A DNA stretch of 64,000 nt, taken from contig CM114271.1 in NCBI GenBank assembly GCA_050084515.1, positions 56,668,001 to 56,732,000 of the forward strand, in the 5' to 3' direction. This document shows positions 22,728 to 34,919 of this stretch, piece by piece. The notes under the pieces were generated by a model. That model was not told where the DNA came from and made no database searches. It saw only the letters and a program-made list of their open reading frames with translations. Position 1 is the stretch's first letter. Each line of letters starts with the position of its first letter. The DNA comes from Blasia pusilla. Its lineage: Eukaryota > Marchantiophyta > Marchantiopsida > Blasiales. Both the position numbers and the translations under genes were made by a program.

Positions 22728-23837
22728 GAGGTTGTTTATCTAGTAAATGGCATGAAATTTTGTCATGGACAAGATGCGAAAGTAATAATGCACAATAAAA
22801 ATATTATATGGTGAGCAAGTATGTGGAATGTTTCACTCATGAGCGCATCATAACGATTAATATGAAAATAATCTACATTCACTATCACAAAAGTTTTTAT
22901 ACAAAATGATGATACCTATCAAATAATAGAATGATTTCCAAGAGAGAAAATTATTGACCTTCTATTAAATAGTAAATACTAGTGTAATTTCATGCATCGT
23001 ACAAATTTATATTATTTCCAAAAATGATAATTAATTTTTAAAAAGTTTCAAGTGTCATTTAAATTACTTTTGAATGATCCTATAAATTCACGAGGGGAAT
23101 GATACTATTGGTTGAAATTGTCAAGACAAAAGGAATTTGAAAATTGAAAGGGCACTCTCCAAAGAATCTTAGTGTAGTGGAATTTAAACTTAAGTTTACA
23201 AAAATCAACACTACATACTGGGCGATGTGTATGTGCACGATGTGTATATCATGTGCATACACATTGCTATACAAAATACATTACGATCATGATTGAATAC
23301 ACACACTAGAAGAAAAAATGATTTTAATGACTTGAGTTAGAATGACATGCATAAAATGACTCAAAATATAACTCTATTGGTTCAATCATTTTTTTAACTT
23401 GGAAAACCAAATAAGTCATAATATAATGACTCAAATAGTATTAGAAATGACTCAGTCATGTTCTAGTCATATACCGTGACTCGTTCAGTAATCTAAGTCA
23501 TTTTCTCACATACGTGTGTTGGAAAACCTAATTTGGAGAATATTGGTTTTAAAAAAATATCGATATTACCACAAAACCAGCCTTAGGAGGAACTATGAAA
23601 ATATTTCATTACAAAATGAAGAAATAAATAGTAAATTACTTAAAATAATCCTTGGATAATTAATGAAGTAATCCACACAATGCACGTTGTAAATTTTCTA
23701 TAACTTAATAGGACATCAAGAATATGGAATAATTTCAACAAAAAAATATTAACAATCTAAGTAGTATTTAATCTAGTCATAAATAGGTATTAAACCTATT
23801 ATCCAAACATCCATAAATTATGAATTTTTCACAAATA

Positions 23838-24945
23838 TGGGACTTAGTGCCAAGAGCCCAGATAATGTTTTACCCATGGCATGATTTTAAGGTTTTAGAC
23901 TTGGTGAATTTTCTCAAGGTGAATGCATCTCCAAGGAGGGAGTATAAAACTGGAAGATGGTTCCGATGATTGATATTTTTAAATCTAAATTTGAGTTTGA
24001 AAAGGAAGATCAAAATCGTTCAAGCAGTTTAATAGGGTGTTATACCTACTCTTGCAGATTTTGAGCTCCATCCAACAGTGGGAGAACATTTTAAGGTATA
24101 ACCAATGGAAATTTTAACAACACCAAGAATAATCCCTCTTGGAAGACCATTGTTCTTCCTCTTGATGCCACACTTTGGCAAAACTTCATCCTTGGTCATC
24201 CATAAATCTTGAAAAGTTTCACAAAGATAGGACTCGGTGGCGAGAGCCCTAATCATTTTTTTCGGAGGATTTAGAGGTTTGATGACTAATTTTAAAATGC
24301 ACGATGAAAGAGGGAATGTGAATTTTTCTCTTGCTATGTGGCCAATTGGAAAGGTGTGAAACGTCCAACCTCTTCAAAAGCATGTTTTCCATGAGCCAGA
24401 AAAGTCTAAGGGCCATCCAATAGTGGGAAGATACAATCCAAGAGAGATGTCGGCAAGAACGAGAACTCACCATCATTAGAGGGCACAAGTGGAATACTGA
24501 TGACTCAAAAAGCCTGAAACTTTTCCAAGGCATGTGAAATTAGGGTTTGAGGTCTGGTCATTTTTTTCAAGGTCAATGCGCCTCAAAGAAGGAAGTAAAA
24601 AAATGGAAGATGGTTTCGATGATCGGTATTTTTAAATCCAAATTGAAGATTGAAAAGGAAGAATGGAACCGTTCAAGTGGTTTAAAAGGGTTTATACCTA
24701 GCCTTGCAGATTCCAAGCTCCGTCCAATAGTGGCTGAAAGGTTTTTAAGTAGAACCAATGGAAATTTGAACAACACCAAGAAGAATCTCATGTGGAAGAC
24801 CGTAGTTTTTCATCTTGACGCAAAAATTTGGCAAAACTTCATCCTTGACATTCATAAATGTTGAAAATTCTCATGAAGATGGGACTCCATGCAGAGAGCC
24901 CAGATCATTTTTTCCTCGAGGATTTTGAACTTCAATGACGGATGA
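23838..24945 (+). repeat. Diverged tandem repeat, units of about 450 bp
   Basis: The segment at about 23,838-24,290 and that at about 24,520-24,945 are similar throughout. Shared landmarks in the same order are GGAAGATGG, GATATTTTTAAATC or GTATTTTTAAATC, AACCAATGGAAATTT, AACAACACCAAGAA, GGCAAAACTTCATCCTTG and GAGAGCCC. The part in between (24,300-24,520) shares a CCATCCAATAGTGGGAAGAT-like piece, so it may be a shortened unit. There is no evident coding function. Confidence 0.75.
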
Positions 24946-24968
24946 AAAAATGCAGGATGAAGGTTTTC

Positions 24969-25236
24969 TTCTCTTCTCTTTTTCTTTCCCTTTCCATTTG
25001 TTTACTTAATTTTTCCCTTTCACCTTTTCTTCTCTCCCCTTCTCTCCCCTTCCCTTTCATTACCTTCTCTTCTCTTTTTCTTTCCTTTTCCATTTGTTTA
25101 TCTAATTTTTCCCTTTCACCTACTCTTCTCTCCCCTTCCCTTTCATTACCTTCTCTTCTCTTTTTCTTTCCCTTTCCATTTGTTTATCTAATTTTTCCCT
25201 TTCACCTTCTCTTCTCTCCCCTTCCCTTTCATTACC
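24969..25236 (+). repeat. Polypyrimidine minisatellite, three copies (96+86+86 bp)
   Basis: Three consecutive units (24,969-25,064; 25,065-25,150; 25,151-25,236) start TTCTCTTCTCTTTTTC and end TTTCATTACC. The last two are nearly identical, the first has a 10-bp insertion. Almost pure C/T on this strand, so it may form triplex or other non-B structure. Confidence 0.85.
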
Positions 25237-26628
25237 TTCTCTTCCTTTCCCCTCCCCTCCTTTCCATTTCTTCCCTTTTCCCCTTCCTTGCATGGGATGC
25301 CCTTACCTCCGCAAGCCTTCCCTTTAGCTTCTTTTTTCCCTCCTTTTTTTCTTCCCAATTCATCATTCCCTCGCCTCCGCTTTATGTCAGCGCGCGGTAG
25401 TGAAGTCACTTTTGCCATCTCGATTGTTCTCACCACCTCTCCTTGCCATAGTTCACACCTTGTGTTCTTGCCTTAGAATTCTGGTTTGTGTTTCCATCAA
25501 TCGTTTGTGGCTCAGTTGTGATTGTCCCGCCATCAATCATCCCTCATCAAGATTTTGTTCTTCCTTGTTGGTCTCTTCAAAAGAGAGAGACACCATATGA
25601 GAGGGTGACGCCGCATTGGAGACTAAAAGGCCGCAAAGGAGAGAGACGTTGTGGGCATATTTCAAGGCTTATTGAGAACGCGTCCTCCTTTGTTCATTCC
25701 CTGCTCTGTCTAAAGCCATCAACAACGCACATCAAGCTGATGTATGGTTCTCTCTCTCCTCATCCTACTTTTCTTCTAGCTTCTACGAATGACTATTTGC
25801 TTTCCTCCTCTGGTATACCTGAATCAATAGTAGTGTCTTGGTCCAATCAAAACCTCGACACTCTACTCAAAGGATGAATATATCCATAGCGCTCTCATAA
25901 TCGAACGAAAAATCAATACAAACTTTGAGACTCACATTGGGAGACTTCAAGGCTCCAAGACTTCCCTCTCTGAAACTCTCACCAGAGGCAAATATCAGTT
26001 GAAACTCTAAGACTTCCCTCTCCAAAACTCTATCATGAGAGGTGAAGGTTAACGCTCTCCCTCGGGCTCTTAAGATCCGATGAAAGAACAAAGTGTTTTC
26101 CCTTCACTCACTCTCTCTTGTTTCTTTTGATAGTGTACAATGTCGGTCCGTTGCCTACGTTTCTCTTGGGTGTCTACAAAGTATGTGCCTTCGAGAAGTA
26201 TAAGCTCCAACCTGGAGTCTATAACACCAAGTTGGCTGTGATTCAATGCTACAAAGCGACGACACTCCTCTTCTTCACCGTTGTTGGGCCTTTACAAGTA
26301 CTCGCATATCCTGTAATTAAGGTGCTCTATCTCTCTCTCTCAAATTGTCAACACATATGTTCGTCAAATTCACTGGCCTAGATTCTCAGCTCGAAGTCGT
26401 TGCACTTGTATATTATCTCTTTTGGGTAGTCCAATTGTGTGAGGTAGATAATGTTATAGAGATATTCTTAGTTAGTGGCTACAAGCTCCGCATCAAGATT
26501 GTGAATTGTAACCTCTCATACTATATGAGTTAGTGTTATTTGCCTCAAGGTAGTACTTTCTTCAGTTATCCCTCCCTCTCTCTCCACCCATACAATTAGG
26601 AACAATGATCGCAAGGCTTCAACGGCCA

Positions 26629-26790
<162 letters not shown>

Positions 26791-27094
26791 TAGACCCAAA
26801 GAAGAGCCATAAAGCAGGCCAAATCTTGGACGAAAAAGGTTCAAGAGATTGTGCAAGCATCCAAGCTCCCAGCAAGGCCTGAACTGTGGGAGTAAGATGA
26901 GAAAGAATTCGTGGATACCATAACCAAAGTAGTGGGCAAACGCTCACAGCAGAACAACATGGAGAAAGCCATGAAAATGTCTGACCTCTCTCTTTTGATG
27001 GTATATCCCGAGAAGGCAGAATTGAAGAACTATTTGCAGGGAACCCCTTGCTTGGGAACCCGTCCGGCTCAAGTTCAGAACGGGAGCAATCCCC

Positions 27095-27420
27095 TTGAAC
27101 CATAAGAAAAGCAGGATGAGAACACAACTAAACTCTTGCACCTTGTGTGATGATGGGGATGAAACCTCTAGTCATTACTTGGTCTCTTGCGCAAAATTCA
27201 CAACACACAGAGCAAGAGCATATGTTGATATTGCTAAGCTAGTAGCACCAGAATTGTTCACCACATTCAGCAGCCTTGATTCATTGCCCAAAGATGCTCC
27301 ATTGGTAAGTAATTTCTATTGGGGATCCCAATCAGGTAAAGTAGATGGTGTGGTGAAGAGTTTCTTGGTTGACACTTGGAAGCTCCGCACAAACACGTTG
27401 TTTGGTGAACACTCACATTA
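27095..27420 (+). pseudogene. Non-LTR reverse transcriptase C-terminal zinc region, fragment
   Basis: The frame reads NSCTLCDDGDETSSHYLVSC followed by AKFTTHRARAY. It matches the C-X2-C-X4-ET-X2-H-hydrophobic-X2-C arrangement found at the C-terminus of LINE reverse transcriptases (zf-RVT type). No RT core is next to it: upstream is the (TC)78 tract and downstream another TC tract. I read it as a scrap of a LINE carried inside the CACTA element. The motif is short, so a different C2HC zinc protein is possible. Confidence 0.45.
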
Positions 27421-27464
27421 TATGAGAGTGTCTCCCTCATCTCATATGGTACATTCTTCACTAA

Positions 27465-27594
<130 letters not shown>

Positions 27595-27765
27595 GGCATT
27601 TACTTACATATATTCACTTCTTTCCATTCTAACCTTCACACACTTACTCACTCACTTTCTCACTCAGTATGATCCTATCACTCACTCACTTAGTCAATTG
27701 AACTTGATCTATCTATGCCTGAGTTGCACTTAATCACTTTCTGCCATTCATTCACTCACTCACTC

Positions 27766-27797
27766 ACTCCTCTCCTCTCCTCTCCTCTCCTCTCCTT
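27766..27797. repeat. (CTCCT)n microsatellite
   Basis: About six pentamer copies of CTCCT, preceded by a short (CACT)n run. Confidence 0.85.
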
Positions 27798-29224
27798 TCT
27801 ACCCTTCTTTCAATGACTCGTTTACTTACCAATCTATTAAACTGGGATCCAGGAGTAAAGAGGAGGTGGCATCATGGTATAAAGGTTAAGAAGTCCCCTA
27901 GAAAAAAAAAGACAAAGCCGCACATGAATGTTGGCTTTCAAGATCATACTATTGTTTCTCGTGATATGCCTTTACTCCCCTCTTTGTGAAATTGGACTTA
28001 TAATTAGGAGACATTTTACTAGTCTTTATTGAGTATGGAAATGTAAACCTCTATTGGGAGTGAGTTGTTTGTTATTAGATTCAATACCAAGAAATGAGAA
28101 CGGAAACACACAATCAGGTGAGGCTTGTGGGCTTTTCAAGGAAGTTACCAATAGGTGGATGGAACTTCACCAAGGTAATGAATATGGTTATGATAGTTAA
28201 TCCACTATTGTAATGTTATTATGTTGGCATTTAATCAAGTGTTTTGAATTGGTATGTGTGTAGTTGCACTTGGGAGATGAAGTACACCTTAGGTAACCAA
28301 AGCCTAGTAGAAACATATTGGGTCATGGAGTAGTCTCAGGCTTGAGTGGTCGAGAAAAGTTCCATGGGAAGGATATCGGTCAAGGTTTGGTTAAGTTGGA
28401 CTTGAAAGATACAACGCAATATGATTACCAACTATAGGAACCAAACACAATAGATGAACCTCCCCAACTCACACTGGGAGACGCAATAGGGACTTGTATC
28501 ATTTGGCCAGAGTTAAATCTTAAAAAGCTTGCTCATATGGAACTCTGATTTTGATAACTTTCAGAGCTTTGGAGATGGCATCAAAACTTCTTCAAGCCAT
28601 TCTTTTACTTTATATGGATTGTTTTCATTCAATCTCTATTTTTCTTTTTTCCATGTTGAGGAGATTGTGACTCTTATCTATAAGGACTCATCAGGTTGGG
28701 GTTGTATTGTACATAGGATACCTATGAATCTACACATCCTTTATTTGCAACATTATGATTGTGACTACTGCACCCTGAACATCTAACTCACTTGCTGTTG
28801 TTGGGGGATTTTAGAGACAACAATGCACCCTGAACATCTCACTCACTCTTTCTGAAATTGGGAAATTTTAGAGACTGCAAAGACTAATAATATCATAGAG
28901 TACTCTGCTGCAAAAAAGAAAGTTTAAGTTTTCTCATGAAAATAAAAACATTCACAATAATTGTAGTGTGACCCTTGAGAATAACTAAGATAGTCATTTA
29001 TATGACTAAGCTAGTCGAGATAATAACCACATCAATCATTGTATATGACTCATATAGTTGTTAATATAACTATTGTAGTGACAATAGTACCAATGTAGTC
29101 ATTTAAATGACTCATGTCTCTAGTCATTTATCATGAATGAGCTAGTAACACCCAATCATTTAAAATGACTCAAACAGTAAGAACATGACTCATATATAAC
29201 TCAACCAGTCACTTTACGACTCAT

Positions 29225-29880
29225 ATGACTAATGTATTATATCTGAGTGCCACGTCACTATGCCACATCCGCATATGACATGGCATGAGGATGATATGAT
29301 TTTCACCATTGAACAACACATGTCGTAAATGATTGAGTCATAACCACACTTCCTATGTCATGTAATGACATGGCATGTTGAGTAGGATTTGAATAACAAA
29401 TCATATGCGGCCACATGGCACATCACGAGAAATGAAATTGTCTTCATGCAATCACACAACGACACGTGTAAATGGAATGTCTGTAGTCATTTTGACACGG
29501 GGTGGAACTGGCTGTCATAATCTGGAGTTGGAGTCATAGCATTTTCAGACGCGTTGAGTCATAGAATATGACTCATGCAGTTAATGATTATGACAGCCAG
29601 TTCCACCCCGTGTCAAAATGACTACAGACATTCCATTTACACGTGTCGTGTGATTGCATGAAGACAATTTCATTTCTCGTGATGTGCCACGTGGCCGCAT
29701 GTGATTTGTTATTCAAATCCTACTCAACATGCCATGTCATTACATGACATAGGAAGTGTGGTTATGACTCAATCATTTACGACATGTGTTGTTCAATGGT
29801 GAAAATCATATCATCCTCATGCCATGTCATATGCGGATGTGGCATAGTGACGTGGCACTCAGATATAATACATTAGTCAT
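29225..29880. repeat. Near-perfect large palindrome (arms about 297 bp)
   Basis: The left arm (29,225-29,522) is the reverse complement of the right arm (29,586-29,880), with a 63-base spacer. I saw only a few differences, including a three-base indel near 29,457 and a CACATGG/CACGTGG pair. The outer edges read ATGACTAATG on the left and CATTAGTCAT on the right. It lies inside the right subterminal region of the CACTA element and contains the same TGACT motifs. A transcript across it would fold into a very long hairpin. Confidence 0.9.
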
Positions 29881-30128
29881 ACATCAATGACTAGAGTCAT
29901 TTACCGATCGGGTAGCCCCAATCATTTCGTGTAAATGACTTGGTTTATATGACTCTAACGGTCATGAGTCATTCTTAGTCATTTACCACAAAGAATGACT
30001 CGACCCAATTATTTATTGGAGTCATAAAAACCAAGATTTCCTCTAGTGACACACAAACAAATAAGATACCATACTACTCATGGCATTTAAACATCAAGAC
30101 GATAAAGTACCAAACTATCTCCAATAAA

Positions 30129-30420
30129 TCACAAGCACTCTAAAGATCTCACAATGTCCATACAATTATATTTGTCTCTCATGTTAAAAAAAATCCACTG
30201 TCCTAATGAGAGGTTTCGGTCACTGAAAAGAAAAGGAGGATCATAGATTCGTCGCCTCGTGCCAAGAGGTTCAACAAAGAGAGAATGAGCTCCAAAGCTC
30301 TCTCTCCTTGGATATACCCCCTTTCCTCTCACAAGCTCTCTCTCCATAGTAACCTATACTCGTAGTTCACCTCCTTGGCTCTTAACCTATTGTAGGGGAT
30401 CAAGTGTCACTTTCCATAGT
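30129..30420 (-). repeat. LTR-like repeat, copy 1 of 3
   Basis: On the minus strand this resembles 36,390-36,665 (plus) and 50,930-51,115 (plus). Shared strings include CCAAGGAGGTGA, GGGGTATA next to AGAGAG runs, CTCATTCTC and TTTGTTGAACCTC. The copies at 30 kb and 36 kb each lie beyond a broken DNMT fragment, so I infer a terminal sequence of that gypsy family. Confidence 0.6.
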
Positions 30421-30498
30421 GAAAATTCAACTCTACTCCTAATGGTAACTTACGCGAAATACTAAATTTCTCTATATAGCCCCAAATGCAAGATTGCA

Positions 30499-31134
30499 CA
30501 AAAACGGCCATGCCCAACGGGTCCCTCGCCCTAGTTTTTAGCATCCTAGTGGCCCACACGGACTCAAGACAAGGAAATAGGTGCAAGATGGGCAAGGTAG
30601 GGGTCAAACGGATATGCTAAAGATTACACATAAACGTATAAGTCTAGATATGTCCACAGATATGCCGCCCGATACACAAGTACCTACGGCCCGCCCCTAA
30701 GCCCGTCGAGCCCGTCGCGTAGACTCGGGCTCGCTGAGCCTGCTAAGCGCATCGCATAGACCAAGCTAGGTGACTAAGGTAAGCCCGCACCCATTTTGTG
30801 GCCCATAGCAAGCCCGCAAAAACGGACATGCCCAACGGGTCCCTCGCCCTAGTTTTTAGCATCCTAGTGGCCCACACGGACTCAAGACAAGGAAATAGGT
30901 GCAGGATGGGCAAGGTAGGGGTCAAACGGATATGCTAAAGATTACACATAAACGTATAAGTCTAGACATGTCCACGGATATTCCGCTCGATACACAAGTA
31001 CCTACGGCCCGCCCCTAAGCCCGTCCAGCCCGTCGCGTAGACTCGGGCTCGCTGAGCCTGCTAAGCGCATCGCATAGACCAAGCTAGGTGACTAAGGTAA
31101 GCCCGCACCCATTTTGTGGCCCATAGCAAGCCCG
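30499..31134. repeat. 318-bp tandem duplication
   Basis: Units 30,499-30,816 and 30,817-31,134 have exactly the same length and differ at only a few positions (for example GGCCATG/GGACATG and GTCGAGCC/GTCCAGCC). The near identity points to a recent duplication within GC-rich, GCCCG-repeat DNA. Confidence 0.9.
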
Positions 31135-31940
31135 CAAGATGGGTTGGGCTCCCATTGGGCAGGCTCACGCACACATGGGGCCCGTGACTAAGCCTACACA
31201 AGGCCTGCATGGCAAGCTCAAGGTTGCGTTGGCATGAGCCTGCCTAGTGGGAGCCCTAACCGCCCTATGGGCCTACCGCGAGTTATAAAGGGCTACGCGT
31301 AGGCCACAAAACGGGTGTGGGCTTAGCGACCCCGAGTCTACACGACGGGCTCGGCGAGCTTATGTGCGAGCCACGCTATCCGGGCCTACATAGACAAGTC
31401 CATTCCTAGGACGCACGTAAGTTTGCAGACACGGACTTTGTCTGTGTGCAACCCTAAATGTGCAGGCTATGAGCCCGTGCTTGTACCGCACAGGGCCTAC
31501 ATCAGCCCGTGGCAAGCCCACGGCTAGGCCTATCTTGTGTAGGGCTAGGCGTGCCTTATGCAGGGCTAGGCCTACATGGCCCACCATAAGCCTTGTGGAC
31601 CTTCTTACTCCTTCAAAAATGACAAGGTTACTCCTGAGCCCGCCATGCGGCCTTGCACGCGTGAGTCGCAGGCCACACAAGCAAGGTTGCACACAAACAA
31701 AGTCCATGTCCGTTGACTTACGTCCATCCCTACGGATGCGGATACCCACGGCCGGTACCCAAGCCTACCCCTCCCGCAACATATACCTGGGCTCGTCCAG
31801 CCCACATCCAGTCTAAGCACCAATCACCCATTTTGTAGCCCACATCGACCCGCCCTAAGCCCGCGATATGCCCGCCTAATTCATGTTCATCATCTGATCC
31901 AAGATATGACATTGGGACGCCTTTAATAATGAGATCACTC
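31135..31940 (-). other. GC-rich GCCCG-repeat block
   Basis: Dense in GCCCGCA, GGCCTA and similar short phrases, with no intact gene. A similar block lies at 35,740-36,190 on the other side of the cluster. In both places it sits between a DNMT fragment and LTR-like sequence, so I take it as non-coding sequence of the same retroelement family. Confidence 0.5.
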
Positions 31941-31944
31941 ATAT

Positions 31945-32480
31945 GGGAAATCCCATTGCCCGCTCTCACTCATTGGTGTTGGACTCCATCAACCGATGTG
32001 CTTGGTCATCCCAAACCAAGCCAAGACTAAGCTCTTAATATGCTTAGGAAGTGCGAAAAATGACAAATCTAGGAAAGGCTACCACCTGCATACCAATCCT
32101 ATTGACCATTTTCAACGGAGGAAATTATCATGTCTTAGTGCCTGTGATCGTCATCGTGGATCCATAATTTGAATGGATTCCACCAAAAATGGAAGGGATG
32201 CTCCACTCTCGCATACGCCATCTTCAAGACCTCATGTGGTACCAAGTTGGTCGACCTTAGATATGGAAATATGCTCGTGAATCTACACTCTTCGCGTCCA
32301 AAAATATTGCAAGGCCTACCATATATGAACCTGATGTGCATTTGTCGCCACTTGTGGCCACGAATCATCGAAGATCAGTACATTCTCCATAATGTAAGTT
32401 GGGAAACGCAAATAATGGTCCTACAAGTATCGCAAGATCCTTGTCGTGCGAATAGACATCGTTGCCAACATGCACACTAG
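31945..32480 (-). pseudogene. DNMT fragment of the gypsy family, motifs VI to X
   Basis: Reading the minus strand, the sequence matches 9,930-10,470 colinearly. It shows PTYIMENV (motif VI, near 32,390), ATNAHQVH, then STNLVPHEVLKMAYARVEHP (near 32,210-32,265), which corresponds to TNLVPHKVLWRAYARVDHP of the first copy. SLGLVWDD and RAMGFP follow at about 32,020-31,960. The pieces are in different frames with several stops, so it is dead. The catalytic PCQ motif is not seen: similarity starts only about 70 bases before motif VI. It runs into the GC-rich block on its left. Confidence 0.82.
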
Positions 32481-33689
32481 TCTAAGATCCATCTAGTATG
32501 AATCCTAACATATCTACACATGAGCGACTAGACAATCCCAGAATAAAGTTGATATGGAAGTGAAATGTGATGACCCCTGCAATCAACTATGCTTCATCCA
32601 AACATCCACTCACTGATACACACTGTTGTAAGAGTAGGAGAAAGTTTGCAATATATTCTTAATGTGTGTGATCTCCGATGAATCCTAGCCCAATCTTCAA
32701 AAGAGATTTCAGGCTCAATACATGCAGTTACATTGTATCACAAATCTCAACAAGGGTTTGATCCAAGGAAGATGAGCTCTCATTGAGCTTCATCCGAGGT
32801 AAACCTCCCTCTTGGCACCTCCATGCATGATATGTACATAGAGGTAACCTCCTCCTAGCAAGTTACTAATAAAGTGGAATACACAAGGTACCAACTCCCT
32901 AAAAACTACACATATGGTCCTCCAACTAACCCAAATTAGTAAGTTTCTCTATATAGCCCCACATGAGCCGAAGCAAAGCGGAAACTGGCTCTCTGAAGTT
33001 ACTTGAGGCCTCAACACATCAACCTAGATCTCATGGGGCTATCTTCTAATATCCTTGAATCCAGTCTACTAAAACTTGTCGATCTATCCTAAATACATTG
33101 CAATACTAAAGCATCAATGCGTTTGGTTCTAATTTTGCAAAAGTGAGCCTAAGGTAATTTGAGCTTAACTTCATCAAAGCGTACAAGGTAGACTCACAGA
33201 AATACTAGAAAAGCGGACTTAGGTTTTGATTGCCCAAGAGTGAGACTAAGGAAATTTCAAATGAAGTTCACCAAAGCTTATACAGTACACTCGTGAAAAT
33301 ACTAGCCCATTAGTAAACTTAAGTTGTGATTCCCCAAAAGTGAGGCAATTGGCCAAAGTAATGGGAGCTTAAGTTCACCAAAGCACATAGGGCACACCAT
33401 GATTGCAAATTCTATGGATATGAGGTGAAGGGAATTGTAACTTAAGTTCAACAAAACCAACATCGAACACTCAAATAAATACCAAATGACATAATCTCCT
33501 TAATCCGACCTCCAACAGATTGGAGAAAGAGAACTTTGGGTTAGGGTCATTGAAGGGATACAACCACTAGGAATTCTTCGTGATAGTACTTTTCTAAAAA
33601 AAACTATAATTCATAATTGTGGCCCCTCTCAAATCCTTCCTCATGCATATGAATGAACAATTCTCTCGTGAGAATAAGAACCTCATGAA
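32481..33689. other. No recognised gene; degenerate repeats
   Basis: No open frame of note. From 33,130 to 33,470 a phrase like GAGCTTAAGTTCACCAAAGC recurs three or four times at intervals of about 110 bases, a degenerate tandem repeat. Confidence 0.4.
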
Positions 33690-34480
33690 AAGTTATGGTT
33701 GGAGGTGCACACTGATGCTAGTGATTTCGCAATTGCAGGAATGTTGGTGAAAGAAGGGAGACATGTGGGATACAAGAGCAGGAAAATTAGCGACACCGGA
33801 AGAAGATGGCCCACTCATGAAAAAGAGTTGTTCGCGGTAGTTCATTTTTTGAGGAAGTGGCATCACTATTTAGGACTTCACCAGACTCGAGTATTCACGG
33901 ATAATATTTTGCTCAACTATTTAGAGACCCAAGATCGCGTGACACCAAAGCAACTCCGATAACATGATATCTTGGCGTTGATGAATGTGAAGCTAATCCA
34001 CAAGCCAGGGAAGGATAATGGCATTCCAAATGTAGTGAGTCGCAAGGATGAGCATATGCCATCGACGACACAAGTCTTGAGAGCAATTTTCCTTAAAGAA
34101 ATAGATCTAGAGAGAAGGATTCGTGAAGGATACATGAAGGATGCACAAGCAAGTGGGTACCTAAGTGAATACCTAAGGAAGTTGAAGCAGGGCGAGAAGG
34201 TGGCCAACATAAGTTTGAGACATGGTTTGCTCATGTTTAAGTAGAGCATGATCTATGTGGGCCAAGGCAAGCTATGGACTAAGGTGTTAGTGGAATGTCA
34301 TGATTGACCTTTGGCAGGACATGAAGGGGAGAAATCCACGCTTGTTGTCCTAACCAAGAGGTTCTTCTGGCCCAACATGAAAGAAGATGTTGCTTTGTAT
34401 ATGAAGACTTGCGTGACCTATCAGGCTAATGTGCGGGCTAGGGACTGGCACATAGCAGGCACGGATGCAGCCAGAGACAG
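33690..34480 (+). pseudogene. Gypsy RNase H-integrase fragment of a second lineage
   Basis: RNase H reads LEVHTDASDFAIAGMLVKEG, then RRWPTHEKELFAVVHFLRKW, HHYLGLHQTRVFTDN and LIHKPGKDNGIPNVVSRK, all standard gypsy motifs in one frame apart from a stop at about 33,960 (TAA). The integrase N-terminus follows with GHEGEKSTLVVLTKRFFWP and a CVTYQANVR stretch where the family has C-X2-C (second Cys changed to Ala/Asn region). Protein similarity stops near 34,455, and by about 34,920 the sequence resembles the DNMT family. The integrase core is absent. It differs clearly from the RNase H of the first element. Confidence 0.78.
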
Positions 34481-34919
34481 GCTCGAAGCCGAGAGTGGCT
34501 AGTGTGACTCTAACCTCCACGTCGTATTAGGATACGGATACGGGGGAGGATTATAGGCTTGAGGTTTATGTGCAATGCAGCTCAAGTAGAGACTAATGCG
34601 GTGGTGACTCAAGGTGGTACGAGAGTGACCGAGCCACTGAGAGATGGGGTGGAGATTGACCTATAGGAGGGCACTGATAGGCAGCAGGCTAGGGTTCCCC
34701 AATCTTTTACGTTGTTGGAGGCACTTCACACTCTGTTGTTGGTGCCTCGACGACTAGTAGTGCCCACAAGTGAGGCAAGTGTGTCGACATCATGAGGAGT
34801 TGGAGAGATGACTAGTATGCCAGCTCATATGAAGCCAATGTCGACCACGTTGTAGGAGGTGGCCACTAGGATGAGCCAGGCTCAGTTATTTTCCGCCATG
34901 GAGTTGGCGACAATAGGAA

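Larger units (their letters stand above)
21560..23303. other. AT-rich intergenic sequence with hairpins
   Basis: Composition drops to strongly AT-rich from about 21,560. No open frame of note. It holds the two perfect hairpins listed separately. Near 23,221 it has a GCGATGTGTATGTGCACGA phrase like that in the gypsy 3' LTR, possibly a scrap of it. Confidence 0.5.

Noticed and set aside
24942-25436. Ser/Leu/Phe-rich frame as a membrane protein
   Set aside because: It is the translation of the three-copy polypyrimidine minisatellite.
31360-31969. Overlapping GC-rich open frames as genes
   Set aside because: Open on both strands because of high GC and GCCCG repeats. No domain is present and they run into a DNMT pseudogene.
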